Below, piece by piece: positions 17,954-26,221 of a stretch of DNA of 44,300 bases. Below the pieces are notes generated by a model. It was not told where the DNA came from and did not search any database. It saw only the letters and a program-made list of their open reading frames with translations. A program made the translations under genes and the position numbers. This DNA comes from Bacteroidota bacterium (GTDB lineage Bacteria; Bacteroidota; Bacteroidia; Bacteroidales; UBA4417): NCBI GenBank assembly GCA_013376995.1, contig JACAAZ010000017.1, forward strand, positions 57,376 through 101,675, given 5' to 3'. The first letter of the stretch is position 1, and every line of letters starts with the position of its first letter.

Positions 17954-18889
17954 TCAGCTGATATTTGTTGCCGGATTCATGAATTTGGCTAACCCTTTAT
18001 GAAGATAATAAAGCAAAGCAACTGAGAGAATCAGGCTGAGAGCAACAACAAGGTAAATATTCGAGAACCCGAATTGTTCTGAATTGATTGAAATTGTCCC
18101 TCTCCTGTAAAGGTATTCAATGATTATGGAAAGGAAATTATTGGTAAAATGAGCAAGCATAGGCAACCAAAGGCTTCCTGACCATACGAACAGGTAACCG
18201 AGAACTACACCTAACAGGAACCTTGGAAGAAACCCATAGAATTGTAAATGAATGGCGGCAAATATTAATGCTGAGATCAATACAGCCAGATGCTTGTTCC
18301 GGGTCCACTCCTGAAAAAGGCGGGTGAGCACTCCTCTGAAAACAAATTCTTCAGCAACAGCTGGCAATATGGCTATCATAAAAATATTCACCATAAGGCC
18401 ACCCAGGGAAATTGATGCCAGGAAAGCATCCGTAAGCAGCTGGGCTTGTTTTTCAGCGCCTTGCATCATCGATTCAAGCATTTTAAGTGATTCCGGGAGT
18501 TTCAAGCCTTCATTCAGATCATTGGTAAAGCTGATAAATGGTTGTACTATGATTAGCAATAAGGCTGAAATCAGGAAAAAATTCCATCCCGGAAATAATT
18601 TCCTCTTAATATATGGTATAGGTTCACCCTGAACAAGCCAATGATATAACATTGCAGGCAATAACAATCCTCCGGCCATATTAATGATCTGCATTCCTTT
18701 GAGCGAATTGACAAGGGTTTGATCAGAATAATCGGGTGTTACCAACTTTTGCATCACATCGGAGCCTAAAAAAGGGATCAGCAAGACATACCCAACTAGT
18801 GTGGAGAATAGTAGAAATGAGATAACAAGCAGTATAAAAATTGCCAGTTTACCTGCAGGAGTAAGATTTGACAAGGTTCCTTTTAGCAT
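17954..18889 (-). CDS. CPBP family intramembrane metalloprotease (CAAX-like)
   Basis: A multi-pass membrane protein of the CPBP (Abi/CAAX protease-like) family. The first catalytic motif EExxxR is visible as VAEEFVFRG, and later histidine-bearing motifs are FAAIHLQFYGF and LAHFTNN. Roughly eight hydrophobic segments span the chain. The open frame reaches back to 18964, but a TAnnTTTG box at 18909-18916 lies within that extension, so the start is placed at ATG 18889 (protein begins MLKGTLSNL, 311 residues). It is divergent from dusB. Family members process prenylated-like or peptide substrates, or act in bacteriocin immunity and signalling. No substrate is suggested by the neighbours. Confidence 0.87.
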   Translation of the reverse strand: MLKGTLSNLTPAGKLAIFILLVISFLLFSTLVGYVLLIPFLGSDVMQKLVTPDYSDQTLVNSLKGMQIINMAGGLLLPAMLYHWLVQGEPIPYIKRKLFPGWNFFLISALLLIIVQPFISFTNDLNEGLKLPESLKMLESMMQGAEKQAQLLTDAFLASISLGGLMVNIFMIAILPAVAEEFVFRGVLTRLFQEWTRNKHLAVLISALIFAAIHLQFYGFLPRFLLGVVLGYLFVWSGSLWLPMLAHFTNNFLSIIIEYLYRRGTISINSEQFGFSNIYLVVALSLILSVALLYYLHKGLAKFMNPATNIS

Positions 18890-18908
18890 GAGGCTGAATA
18901 TGAACTGG

Positions 18909-18916
18909 CAAAAATA
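18909..18916 (-). promoter_or_regulatory. Bacteroidota -7 box TATTTTTG for the CPBP protease gene
   Basis: The minus strand reads TATTTTTG, 20 bases before the ATG at 18889. It supports the shorter start, because transcription from here would exclude the ATG at 18964. Confidence 0.5.
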
Positions 18917-19005
18917 GCATATCCTGATAATACTATTGAGCAAGTTCCAATCTATATCATTCACAAACCTATTCAGCTGAAGTATAAAAGAAAGGCTTCA
19001 TGGAT

Positions 19006-19013
19006 TACTTTTG
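19006..19013 (+). promoter_or_regulatory. Bacteroidota -7 box TACTTTTG for dusB
   Basis: TACTTTTG matches TAnnTTTG and ends 25 bases before the dusB ATG. Confidence 0.45.
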
Positions 19014-19038
19014 TGGCAGATAAATCAATTCCTCTTAT

Positions 19039-20016
19039 ATGAAGATTGGAAATACCGACCTGGGTGAATTTCCCGTTATCCTTGCTCCACTTGAAGATAT
19101 AACAGATTCCGCATTCCGGGCGATTTGCAAAGCACATGGAGCTGACCTTGTGTATACAGAGTTTATTTCATCTGAAGCCCTTATACGCGATGCCAGGAAG
19201 AGCCACAACAAGCTTCAGTTCGGAGAAATTGAACGCCCGTTAGGAGTGCAGATTTTCGGAAGCGATATTTCCGCTATGCAAAAGGCCACCGAAATGGCAT
19301 CGGAAGTAAATCCCGAACTCATCGATATCAATTTTGGGTGCCCGGTCCGGAAAATCGCCATGAAAGGATCAGGAGCAGCTTTACTGAACGATGTTCCCAA
19401 AATGGTAAAAATCACTGAAGCCGTCGTTAAAGCCACACACCTGCCTGTTACAGTAAAGACCAGGCTTGGATGGGATGATAAAAACAAAAACATCGTAGAT
19501 ATAGCTGAACGCTTACAGGATGCAGGTATCCAGGCACTAACCATCCATGGGCGTACTCGGGCACAGATGTATACAGGGACAGCAGACTGGACACTTATTG
19601 GAGAAGTAAAGAATAATCCCAGGATGCATATCCCGATTATTGGCAATGGGGACGTCACCTGTCCGGAGATAGCATTGGACATGAAAAAAAGATTCGGTGT
19701 AGATGGAATTATGATAGGAAGGGGAGCCATTGGCAATCCCTGGATTTTTGAAGATATTAAATCCTTTATTCGACTTGGTGTTCCAATGCCGGTTCCCGCA
19801 TTGCCGGAACGGGTTGATGAATGCCTCAGGCATATAAGAACAGCAGTCTCTAAAAAGCCGGAAAGAACCGCCCTGCTTGAGATGCGTAAACATTATGCAG
19901 GCTATTTCCGCGGCATTCCCAATTTCAAACCCGTGAGAATGAAACTACTCACATTGACTGATTTGGCCGAAATTGAAGCTACCCTTCTGAACTTAAAAGC
20001 TTTTGGAACGTTCTGA
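19039..20016 (+). CDS. dusB: tRNA-dihydrouridine synthase B
   Basis: A 325-residue FMN-dependent TIM-barrel enzyme that reduces uridines in tRNA to dihydrouridine. The N-terminal VILAPLEDITDSAFR segment, the catalytic cysteine C101 in INFGCPVRK, and the flavin phosphate-binding stretches (IHGRTRAQMYTG, PIIGNGDV, MIGRGAIGNPW) are all present and ordered. The C-terminal helical domain (MRKHYAGYFRG) for tRNA binding is complete. The DusB-type rather than DusA/C assignment follows from overall sequence character and the usual presence of one DusB-like enzyme in Bacteroidota. The response-regulator gene follows on the same strand. Confidence 0.93.
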   Translation: MKIGNTDLGEFPVILAPLEDITDSAFRAICKAHGADLVYTEFISSEALIRDARKSHNKLQFGEIERPLGVQIFGSDISAMQKATEMASEVNPELIDINFGCPVRKIAMKGSGAALLNDVPKMVKITEAVVKATHLPVTVKTRLGWDDKNKNIVDIAERLQDAGIQALTIHGRTRAQMYTGTADWTLIGEVKNNPRMHIPIIGNGDVTCPEIALDMKKRFGVDGIMIGRGAIGNPWIFEDIKSFIRLGVPMPVPALPERVDECLRHIRTAVSKKPERTALLEMRKHYAGYFRGIPNFKPVRMKLLTLTDLAEIEATLLNLKAFGTF

Positions 20017-20128
20017 TCATAATGTTTCAATTTGGAATAGCTTGTCCGTTTTTGAGCATTTCACCTTTTTTATCATTATATTTATTACCTTTTCAGTTTT
20101 GGGAAATAAACAGATAAATGAAATAAGA

Positions 20129-21481
20129 GTGGAAGCATTCAGGATATTTATAGTTGAGGATGACCAGATGTATGCCAAGATATTGTCATACCATCTGTCA
20201 CAGAACCCCGATTATGAAGTCAATGTATTTTCGACAGGTAAAGAGTTGCTTGCAAATCTTTACAAGAACCCATCTGTAATTTCCCTGGACTTTAATCTAC
20301 CTGATATGAGCGGTTTCGACGTGCTCAAACGAATCAGGGAATTCGACCCGGAATTACCAGTAGTCATTGTATCAGGCCAGCAGGATATCTCCACGGCCGT
20401 TGAACTCCTTAAAAAGGGGGTTTATGATTATGTACTGAAGGACCCGGATACCAAGGAACGCTTATGGTCCGTTATGCGGAACATCAAGGGAAATTTCAAC
20501 CTGAAACAGCGCATCTCGCGACTTGAGGAAGAAATTGGCAAAAAATACCAGTATAACAACCTGATAAAGGGCGATAGCCCTGCCATTCATACGGTGTTCA
20601 ACCTGATTGAAAAAGCTACAAAGACCAACATTTCAGTTTCTATTACCGGCGATACCGGTACCGGAAAAGAACTTGTTGCCAAAGCGATACATTATAATTC
20701 AAAAAGGCACAATAAGCCCTTTGTTGCCGTTAATGTTACTGCAATCCCCCGCGAGCTTATAGAGAGCGAAATGTTCGGGCATGAAAAAGGGTCCTTTACA
20801 GGGGCTCATGCACAGCGTATCGGTAGATTTGAAGAAGCCAACCATGGAACTATTTTCCTGGATGAAATAGGCGACATGGACCTTAACATGCAGGCCAAGT
20901 TGTTGCGTGTTCTCCAGGAAGAAGAACTTAACCGTGTAGGTTCCAGCAAACCTGTCAAACTCGATGTCAGGGTTATTGTTGCCACTCATAAGAATTTACT
21001 GGATGAAGTCAAAAAAGGTAATTTCCGTGAAGACCTCTACTACAGGTTGCTCGGTTTGCCAATTTTGCTGCCTCCTCTTCGCGAGCGTGGCAATGACATC
21101 TTCATTCTTGCCCGCTATTTTGTCGATGAATTCTGTGCCAAGAATTCCCTGCCCAAGCTAACTATTTCGGCTGAAGCTCTTGAAAAACTGAGGAAATATC
21201 CTTTCCCGGGAAATGTAAGGGAGTTGAAAGCCATTATGGAACTGGCAACGGTTATGACCAACACCAATACCATACATGCTGATGACATCAAGCTTACCAA
21301 TACCGGCACGATGATCGATTTCCAGACTGGTGAAGCTACGCTTGACGACTATATTAAAATGATCATCAAACACTACCTGAGAAAGTACGACAATAAGGTA
21401 AGGCTCGTGGCTGACAAGCTAAATATCGGCAAGACCACGATTTACAGGATGATGAAGGATGAAGAAAGTGAATTAAACTAA
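20129..21481 (+). CDS. Sigma-54-dependent response regulator (NtrC family)
   Basis: A three-domain transcription activator. The receiver domain (1-120) begins FRIFIVEDD and its phosphoacceptor is D54 (SLDFNLPDMSG). The AAA+ domain has Walker A GDTGTGKE, a sigma-54 contact loop GSFTGA (a variant of GAFTGA), and Walker B GTIFLDEIGDM. A Fis-type helix-turn-helix closes the protein (VADKLNIGKTTIYRMM). The frame is open upstream to a TTG at 20003 overlapping dusB, but that adds a hydrophobic extension not expected in this family. I choose GTG 20129, five codons before the first receiver strand. No histidine kinase gene lies nearby, so its partner is unknown. Its stop overlaps the stop of the convergent HAD gene. 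Confidence 0.87.
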   Translation: MEAFRIFIVEDDQMYAKILSYHLSQNPDYEVNVFSTGKELLANLYKNPSVISLDFNLPDMSGFDVLKRIREFDPELPVVIVSGQQDISTAVELLKKGVYDYVLKDPDTKERLWSVMRNIKGNFNLKQRISRLEEEIGKKYQYNNLIKGDSPAIHTVFNLIEKATKTNISVSITGDTGTGKELVAKAIHYNSKRHNKPFVAVNVTAIPRELIESEMFGHEKGSFTGAHAQRIGRFEEANHGTIFLDEIGDMDLNMQAKLLRVLQEEELNRVGSSKPVKLDVRVIVATHKNLLDEVKKGNFREDLYYRLLGLPILLPPLRERGNDIFILARYFVDEFCAKNSLPKLTISAEALEKLRKYPFPGNVRELKAIMELATVMTNTNTIHADDIKLTNTGTMIDFQTGEATLDDYIKMIIKHYLRKYDNKVRLVADKLNIGKTTIYRMMKDEESELN

Positions 21482-22155
21482 CCCTTGTTTGCATTCGTAT
21501 CACTATAAAGAAACTCTGCTTCCGGGCGGAGTTTCCCATTTTTAAAGAAAGCTGTTACCTCCATCCCGGCTTTGAGGTGCAATGCAACAAGGCCGGTATT
21601 TACAGCTTCCGGCAGGTTGATCCCTGAATCGTCAATAAAAAGGGTTTCCTTAGGATTCAATTGGGCCAGCGAAATGACTTTCTCATAAATGATCTTGTCC
21701 GGCTTGTGACAGCCCAGCTCATAAGAAAGAAATAACCTATGAAAAAGTTCAGTCATTTCTTCGCCATAAACCCTTCTAAAGGATTCGGTATAAGATTCAA
21801 AATGGATACTGTTTGTATTTGATAAGAGGTAAACCTTGTAATTGGCTTTCAGATCGTGAAGCAGTTTTACCCTTTCAGCAGGGAAATCAAGCAATAAAGC
21901 ATTCCAGGCAGTGTCAACCTGGGCATCAATAAGAGGAATCCCGCAATGCTTCCGGATTTCTTCCCTGAACTCTGCAGGTGTAATTTGTCCTGAATCAAAT
22001 CGATAGTAAACCCTATCTGCCAGTAGTTGATCATTCACTATTCTCATATCCTTCACACCAAGATCAGCTAGCGCTTTCCCTGTAATTTCAGGATTGATAT
22101 TGAGTAATACACCTCCAAGATCAAAGATGATATTTCTGATCAGATCAACATTCAT
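21478..22155 (-). CDS. HAD family phosphatase (HAD-IA, YihX-like)
   Basis: A 225-residue haloacid dehalogenase superfamily hydrolase. Motif I is IIFDLGGVL (nucleophile Asp12), motif II is the VYLLSNTN segment, and motifs III/IV are a KPDKIIYE lysine and LFIDDSGINL. The DLGGVL form, with Gly at the usual general-acid position, is typical of the YihX / epoxide-hydrolase-like branch, many of which dephosphorylate sugar phosphates. It is cytoplasmic, with no signal or membrane segment. It overlaps the 3' end of the response-regulator gene by four bases tail-to-tail. The substrate is unassigned. Confidence 0.88.
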   Translation of the reverse strand: MNVDLIRNIIFDLGGVLLNINPEITGKALADLGVKDMRIVNDQLLADRVYYRFDSGQITPAEFREEIRKHCGIPLIDAQVDTAWNALLLDFPAERVKLLHDLKANYKVYLLSNTNSIHFESYTESFRRVYGEEMTELFHRLFLSYELGCHKPDKIIYEKVISLAQLNPKETLFIDDSGINLPEAVNTGLVALHLKAGMEVTAFFKNGKLRPEAEFLYSDTNANKG

Positions 22156-22292
22156 GTCGGTTTACGCATCATATTTGGCCTTAAATTTACAAAGACCTGT
22201 CAGGTTTAATACAACTTTATTTCAAATCAGCATCACAGAATGTAGGTCCGGTATATTTTATCATCCTGGTAAGAGGTTAATCAGCCAGCCTG

Positions 22293-23501
22293 TTATAGCT
22301 TTTTCCCCATAAGTTTAGAGATATCATCCCATTCGATCAGGCCTGCAAGCATCGAAAGAACAAGTACGGCAACCTCATTGAAAACCGGGAAAGTAAAGGG
22401 TATCTTGATCAGCATGATCCCGACTCCCCAATAAGCAAGCGAAACCAGGCATCCGAAAAGAGTCCCGTATGCAAGAGGCCTTAATTTTATCTTTTTCCTG
22501 CCTTTGAGTATACGGGCGAGAGAACCTAAAAAACCTCCCAAAACTGCACAGATGAGGAAGAATACCGGAACAATGGCATGAATCAGCAAGGGCGGCGATG
22601 TCCTGTAATTCGCGCTGACCGGCTTCACCTCGATATCGCCGGTTCCTTCTGACCGAAGGTTTACAACCTGGCTCTGGTCATTTACCAGTAAGATCGAAGC
22701 AGGACTTAAGGATCCATACGATGATTCAAATGAAACCTGGACTTGCCTTCCTGAACTAACCCCTTTTAGCGAAACGGTGAGGGGAATGGTCTGTACCCCA
22801 AATCCATTGATTGTTTGCCTGTTGGAATTCAGAATAATGGCGGGTTCGATGGGAAGTTTCTTCTGGTAACCCGTGGGATTATTGATAGTCAACACCTTCA
22901 CCGTTAATGAATCGACAGGGTCATTTGAAACAATATCGACATAAACCGGTGGCCAGTTCACCTGGGTCAGGGAAATGGGAATCTGCCTTGATTCAACAGA
23001 TACAAAGATTTGTTCCGGTTCTGAAAGGATTTTGGTAACAGCATTACCTGTTCCGGGGCTTTCCTCCCGCGCCAGGAAGGATATACTTCCTTCAAATTCC
23101 TTCTTTTCGAAGTTATAGCGCAAAGGGGCAGCATCAAGGAATAGAATCCTGTAGGAGATTTGTTCTTCAGAGCCTTTTATCCGGGCATAATAAACCTCCG
23201 GCAGCACAAACACCTTTGTGATTCCGCTATCGCCTTTAACAGCATTCTCAACTGGCTTATCAATCCTTTCCAGGGCCTTACCAATAATCACGCTGGCTTT
23301 CTTCTCTCCTGGTCCCAGGCGGAAACCAGAGGGCTTCTCAACCCTCGACAGAGTATCAGAAGCCTGGCTAACCACATGGTAAAGAGCCTGCCTGTCAACC
23401 TGCATCCGTGGCACCACCAGCCGCCGGAGTTCGGAATTTTGACCATAGGCAACTGACCCAATAATCAGCAGGAACAAGAAGCTTAACGTTGCTATTTTCA
23501 T
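22293..23501 (-). CDS. Unrecognised secreted/membrane protein with C-terminal membrane helices
   Basis: I do not recognise this 402-residue protein. It opens with a signal peptide (MKIATLSFLFLLIIGSVAYGQ), so I take ATG 23501 over the in-frame ATG at 23570. A long beta-rich, presumably periplasmic region follows (about 22-300), with LTVKVLTINNPTGYQ and SVSLKGVSSGRQVQVSFESS stretches resembling Ig-like strands. Three hydrophobic helices close the chain (about 306-330, 342-367, 372-391), separated by a basic loop (KGRKKIKLR). This would place the N-terminal part in the periplasm and anchor it from its C-terminus. It is isolated between HAD and beta-helix genes. Confidence 0.75.
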   Translation of the reverse strand: MKIATLSFLFLLIIGSVAYGQNSELRRLVVPRMQVDRQALYHVVSQASDTLSRVEKPSGFRLGPGEKKASVIIGKALERIDKPVENAVKGDSGITKVFVLPEVYYARIKGSEEQISYRILFLDAAPLRYNFEKKEFEGSISFLAREESPGTGNAVTKILSEPEQIFVSVESRQIPISLTQVNWPPVYVDIVSNDPVDSLTVKVLTINNPTGYQKKLPIEPAIILNSNRQTINGFGVQTIPLTVSLKGVSSGRQVQVSFESSYGSLSPASILLVNDQSQVVNLRSEGTGDIEVKPVSANYRTSPPLLIHAIVPVFFLICAVLGGFLGSLARILKGRKKIKLRPLAYGTLFGCLVSLAYWGVGIMLIKIPFTFPVFNEVAVLVLSMLAGLIEWDDISKLMGKKL

Positions 23502-23732
23502 ATTTACAGGTTTTAAATAATGAATGGAAGACAAAAACGACAGTAATAAGAAGCTAAGGGAGTTTAACAATCAAAAACAATAAATAGCAATTTCCTGATT
23601 AACAATATACTAAATTAAAACAAAAAATGCACAATTCAGTTTGGTCAAATCCAGTATTCAAATTAGTTTAAGACCACTGAACAAAAGGACTTTAATCTTC
23701 GTAGATTTATACACTATTTAATATTTATAGGT

Positions 23733-25319
23733 ATGAAGTATTTTATAATTCCATTCCTTTTGCTGATCGTTGCTTATTCTTCAGTCGCAAATGTGATAAT
23801 GGTCAGCCAAGCGCAAGGCAGTAAAACATCATCCATACAGGTTGCGATTAATAGTGCAAATACAGGTGATACTGTGCTGGTTTCCCCGGGAACCTATTAT
23901 GAGATTGTTGATTTCATCGGGAAAAATATCACTGTTGCAAGCAATTTTCTTATGACTGCCGACACCAATCAAATCAACCAAACGATCATTGATGGAAACT
24001 TTACAAACAGCGCCCTGGTAAGGTTTACCCACGGAGAATCCAGGAGTGCAAGATTTGTCGGCTTTACTGTAAGGCATGGTTATGCGGTTTACATTGATGG
24101 AACTGACAGGCTGATAGGCCTTGGAGTGCATATCGAGAATGCTTCTCCTACCATAGAAAGCAACAAAATCATTAATAATGCCTATGAAATTTTTGATATA
24201 AGCGGGAACATAGGTGGCGGTATCGGCATGAAAAACTCATCAGCCCTTGTTTTGAACAATAAAATCATGAATAACATCAACTCCCAGTTTGGAGGTGGGA
24301 TTGAGGTATGGGAAAGCAGTGGTGCGACTTTTACAGGTAATCTTATAGCTGAAAATTCGGTACTGGCAGGCTGGGGCGACGGAGTAGGTGCAGGAATCCA
24401 TCTTTACCTCTCTGACAATATCATCATTAAGAATAACATTATCGAGAAAAATCTTACTAATTACGGCAGCGGTGATGGCATTTTCTCTAGGGATTGTGAA
24501 AACCTGCTGATCATTAGTAATATAATAAGGAATGGGAACGGCGATGCCGGTGTCAATCTTCTTACCAGTAGCGGCAAGTTCATAAATAACCTTGTATATA
24601 ATGATGCTTATTTGGTAAACCAACTTGTTTACATTGATCAGAGTAATTTCTCTGTGATTAATTCAACCCTGGCAAACAACAATTCAACATCACTGCAAAT
24701 GTCATTTTCTATGGTTGAAGTTATCAACTCAATACTTTATGGGGAAGATGATGGGATAAGCAATAACCAGGTTGCCATGAACGGGGGATCAGCATCTTTC
24801 AAATTTTGTGATATAGAGGGCGGAACTGAATCCTTTAATATATTCAATGCTACTTATACTTCAACTCATACAATTACAAGCGATCCTTTATTTACAGGCG
24901 ATGAAAACAACCCATATTCTTTAGCATGGGATTCTCCCTGTTCCAATGAGGGTAATCCCGACACTACTGCCCTGTGGCTGCCGCAGAACGATCTTGCCGG
25001 CTATCCAAGGATCATTCAGTGGATAGTTGATATAGGAGCTTATGAAAACCAGTTGTATGATGGCTTTCCGACATTGAAGGATGAGTCCATCTTCACATTG
25101 TATCCTAACCCGGCAACTAATTACCTGGAAATATCGCTATCAAAATTATCATCTCAGAATAAGGAATTGAAGGTTTATTCTACCTGTGGATCGCTAATGT
25201 TGGAAAAACAATTCAGGAACACTGCCAGGATTGATGTAGGACAATTCCCTAAAGGGATTTATGTAGCATTAGTTTATTTTGAAGGAAAGACCTACAATCA
25301 ACAGTTCGTAGTAAATTAA
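23733..25319 (+). CDS. Right-handed beta-helix protein with T9SS sorting domain
   Basis: A 528-residue secreted protein. A signal peptide (1-19) leads into a parallel beta-helix built from Asn-rich turns, such as NNKIMNNINSQFGG and NNIIEKNLTNYGSGDG (about 30-400). The end of the helix carries the stretch DPLFTGDENNPYSLAWDSPC followed by DIGAYE, which is typical of choice-of-anchor Q proteins. The last 75 residues (LYPNPATNYLEISLS to QQFVVN) are a T9SS type A sorting domain. It would be exported across the outer membrane and attached to the surface or released. Beta-helix folds include pectate lyases and adhesins; no catalytic residues could be picked out. The gene is monocistronic. Confidence 0.88.
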   Translation: MKYFIIPFLLLIVAYSSVANVIMVSQAQGSKTSSIQVAINSANTGDTVLVSPGTYYEIVDFIGKNITVASNFLMTADTNQINQTIIDGNFTNSALVRFTHGESRSARFVGFTVRHGYAVYIDGTDRLIGLGVHIENASPTIESNKIINNAYEIFDISGNIGGGIGMKNSSALVLNNKIMNNINSQFGGGIEVWESSGATFTGNLIAENSVLAGWGDGVGAGIHLYLSDNIIIKNNIIEKNLTNYGSGDGIFSRDCENLLIISNIIRNGNGDAGVNLLTSSGKFINNLVYNDAYLVNQLVYIDQSNFSVINSTLANNNSTSLQMSFSMVEVINSILYGEDDGISNNQVAMNGGSASFKFCDIEGGTESFNIFNATYTSTHTITSDPLFTGDENNPYSLAWDSPCSNEGNPDTTALWLPQNDLAGYPRIIQWIVDIGAYENQLYDGFPTLKDESIFTLYPNPATNYLEISLSKLSSQNKELKVYSTCGSLMLEKQFRNTARIDVGQFPKGIYVALVYFEGKTYNQQFVVN

Positions 25320-25343
25320 CTGTCAGCAATTTTCATAGTCTTT

Positions 25344-25933
25344 CTACTTTCGCAATTTGTAAGTTCCCTTCAGGGCAAGTACAAGGTTGTGATCTTTCTC
25401 CACAGATGCCTTGTTGATATTGCTCAGTCCCTCAATCATTCGTATCCCCAGCTCAAAGCGATTGTTGAACTGGTATCCAAGACCAATGGGTATTCCGAAA
25501 TCAAAGGAATTCACCTGGCTTCTGTAATTATCATTATTCCCATTATATTTATCCCTGGCGCTGAGCAAAAAGCCAGGTTGAATGCCGGCCTCAGCATAAA
25601 TCCCATTTTTTGCCAGGTAGCGAATCGTCAGTGGCAAATTGGCATACCAAGGACAAGCCTTCCGTTAATAGCGCTTCCGGGTATCTCATCCGTGTATTTG
25701 GCTCCCTGCATTGAAGCATTTAGTTCTGTCATGAATTCTAAACTTTTACCAAGCTTCATCATCCGAAAGATGACCCCAGCCTGGAACCCAAGCGAATCCA
25801 CTTAACTATTGCTTTCCCCTGGAAATTTAGATTCCTGAACTGAAGCTGTAGCAAAAGATTTAGGTGCTTTTTCAACGGCCGGGGCGGGATTGTTGAATTC
25901 AGGTGCCGGTGGAGCTTCCTCTTCAACTTTCAT
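25344..25933 (-). pseudogene. Disrupted outer-membrane beta-barrel protein gene
   Basis: Read from 25933 leftwards, one frame gives MKVEEEAPPAPEF and runs 43 codons to a TAA at 25802-25804. The same frame continues past this stop as VDSLGFQAGVIFRMMKL and LEFMTELNASMQGAKY, which looks like the first strands of an OMP_b-brl_2-type barrel. Near 25640 the reading frame shifts, and the C-terminal half continues in another frame as LPLTIRYLAKNGIYAEAG through GLGYQFNNRFELGIR to the stop at 25344. So one in-frame stop and one frameshift separate parts that join into a plausible small barrel. No signal peptide is visible. A sequencing error could explain the frameshift but would have to coincide with the stop. 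Confidence 0.6.
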
Positions 25934-26119
25934 GATGATTTCACAGGTGAAAAACCAGTTGCAAAGAGAATTTCAACACCAAAAATAGTTGCTTATGTAG
26001 TCAGTTAAGTCATTCAAATTTAGACAGCTAAATAAATATAATCAATTATTTGGTTTTTTAGATCAGTATTGGAGGTAATTAGTGGCTAAGTGCAAATCGT
26101 AGCTTAACAACAAAACCAA

Positions 26120-26143
26120 CCCCGCTTAGAATTTAAGCCGGGG
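26120..26143 (-). terminator. Probable intrinsic terminator after the TPR/PD40 gene
   Basis: CCCCGCTTA and TAAGCCGGGG form a stem with one bulged base and a five-base loop. On the minus strand a T-rich run (TTGGTTTTGTTGTTA) follows. It lies about 80 bases past the stop at 26222. The surrounding 25934-26221 gap holds nothing else I can identify. Confidence 0.6.
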
Positions 26144-26221
26144 CTGGAGAATTCAGATATGGCGAGATAGAACTATGAAGATTACAAGAATTTCAGGCCA
26201 CTCAATTAAAGCGGAAAAATA

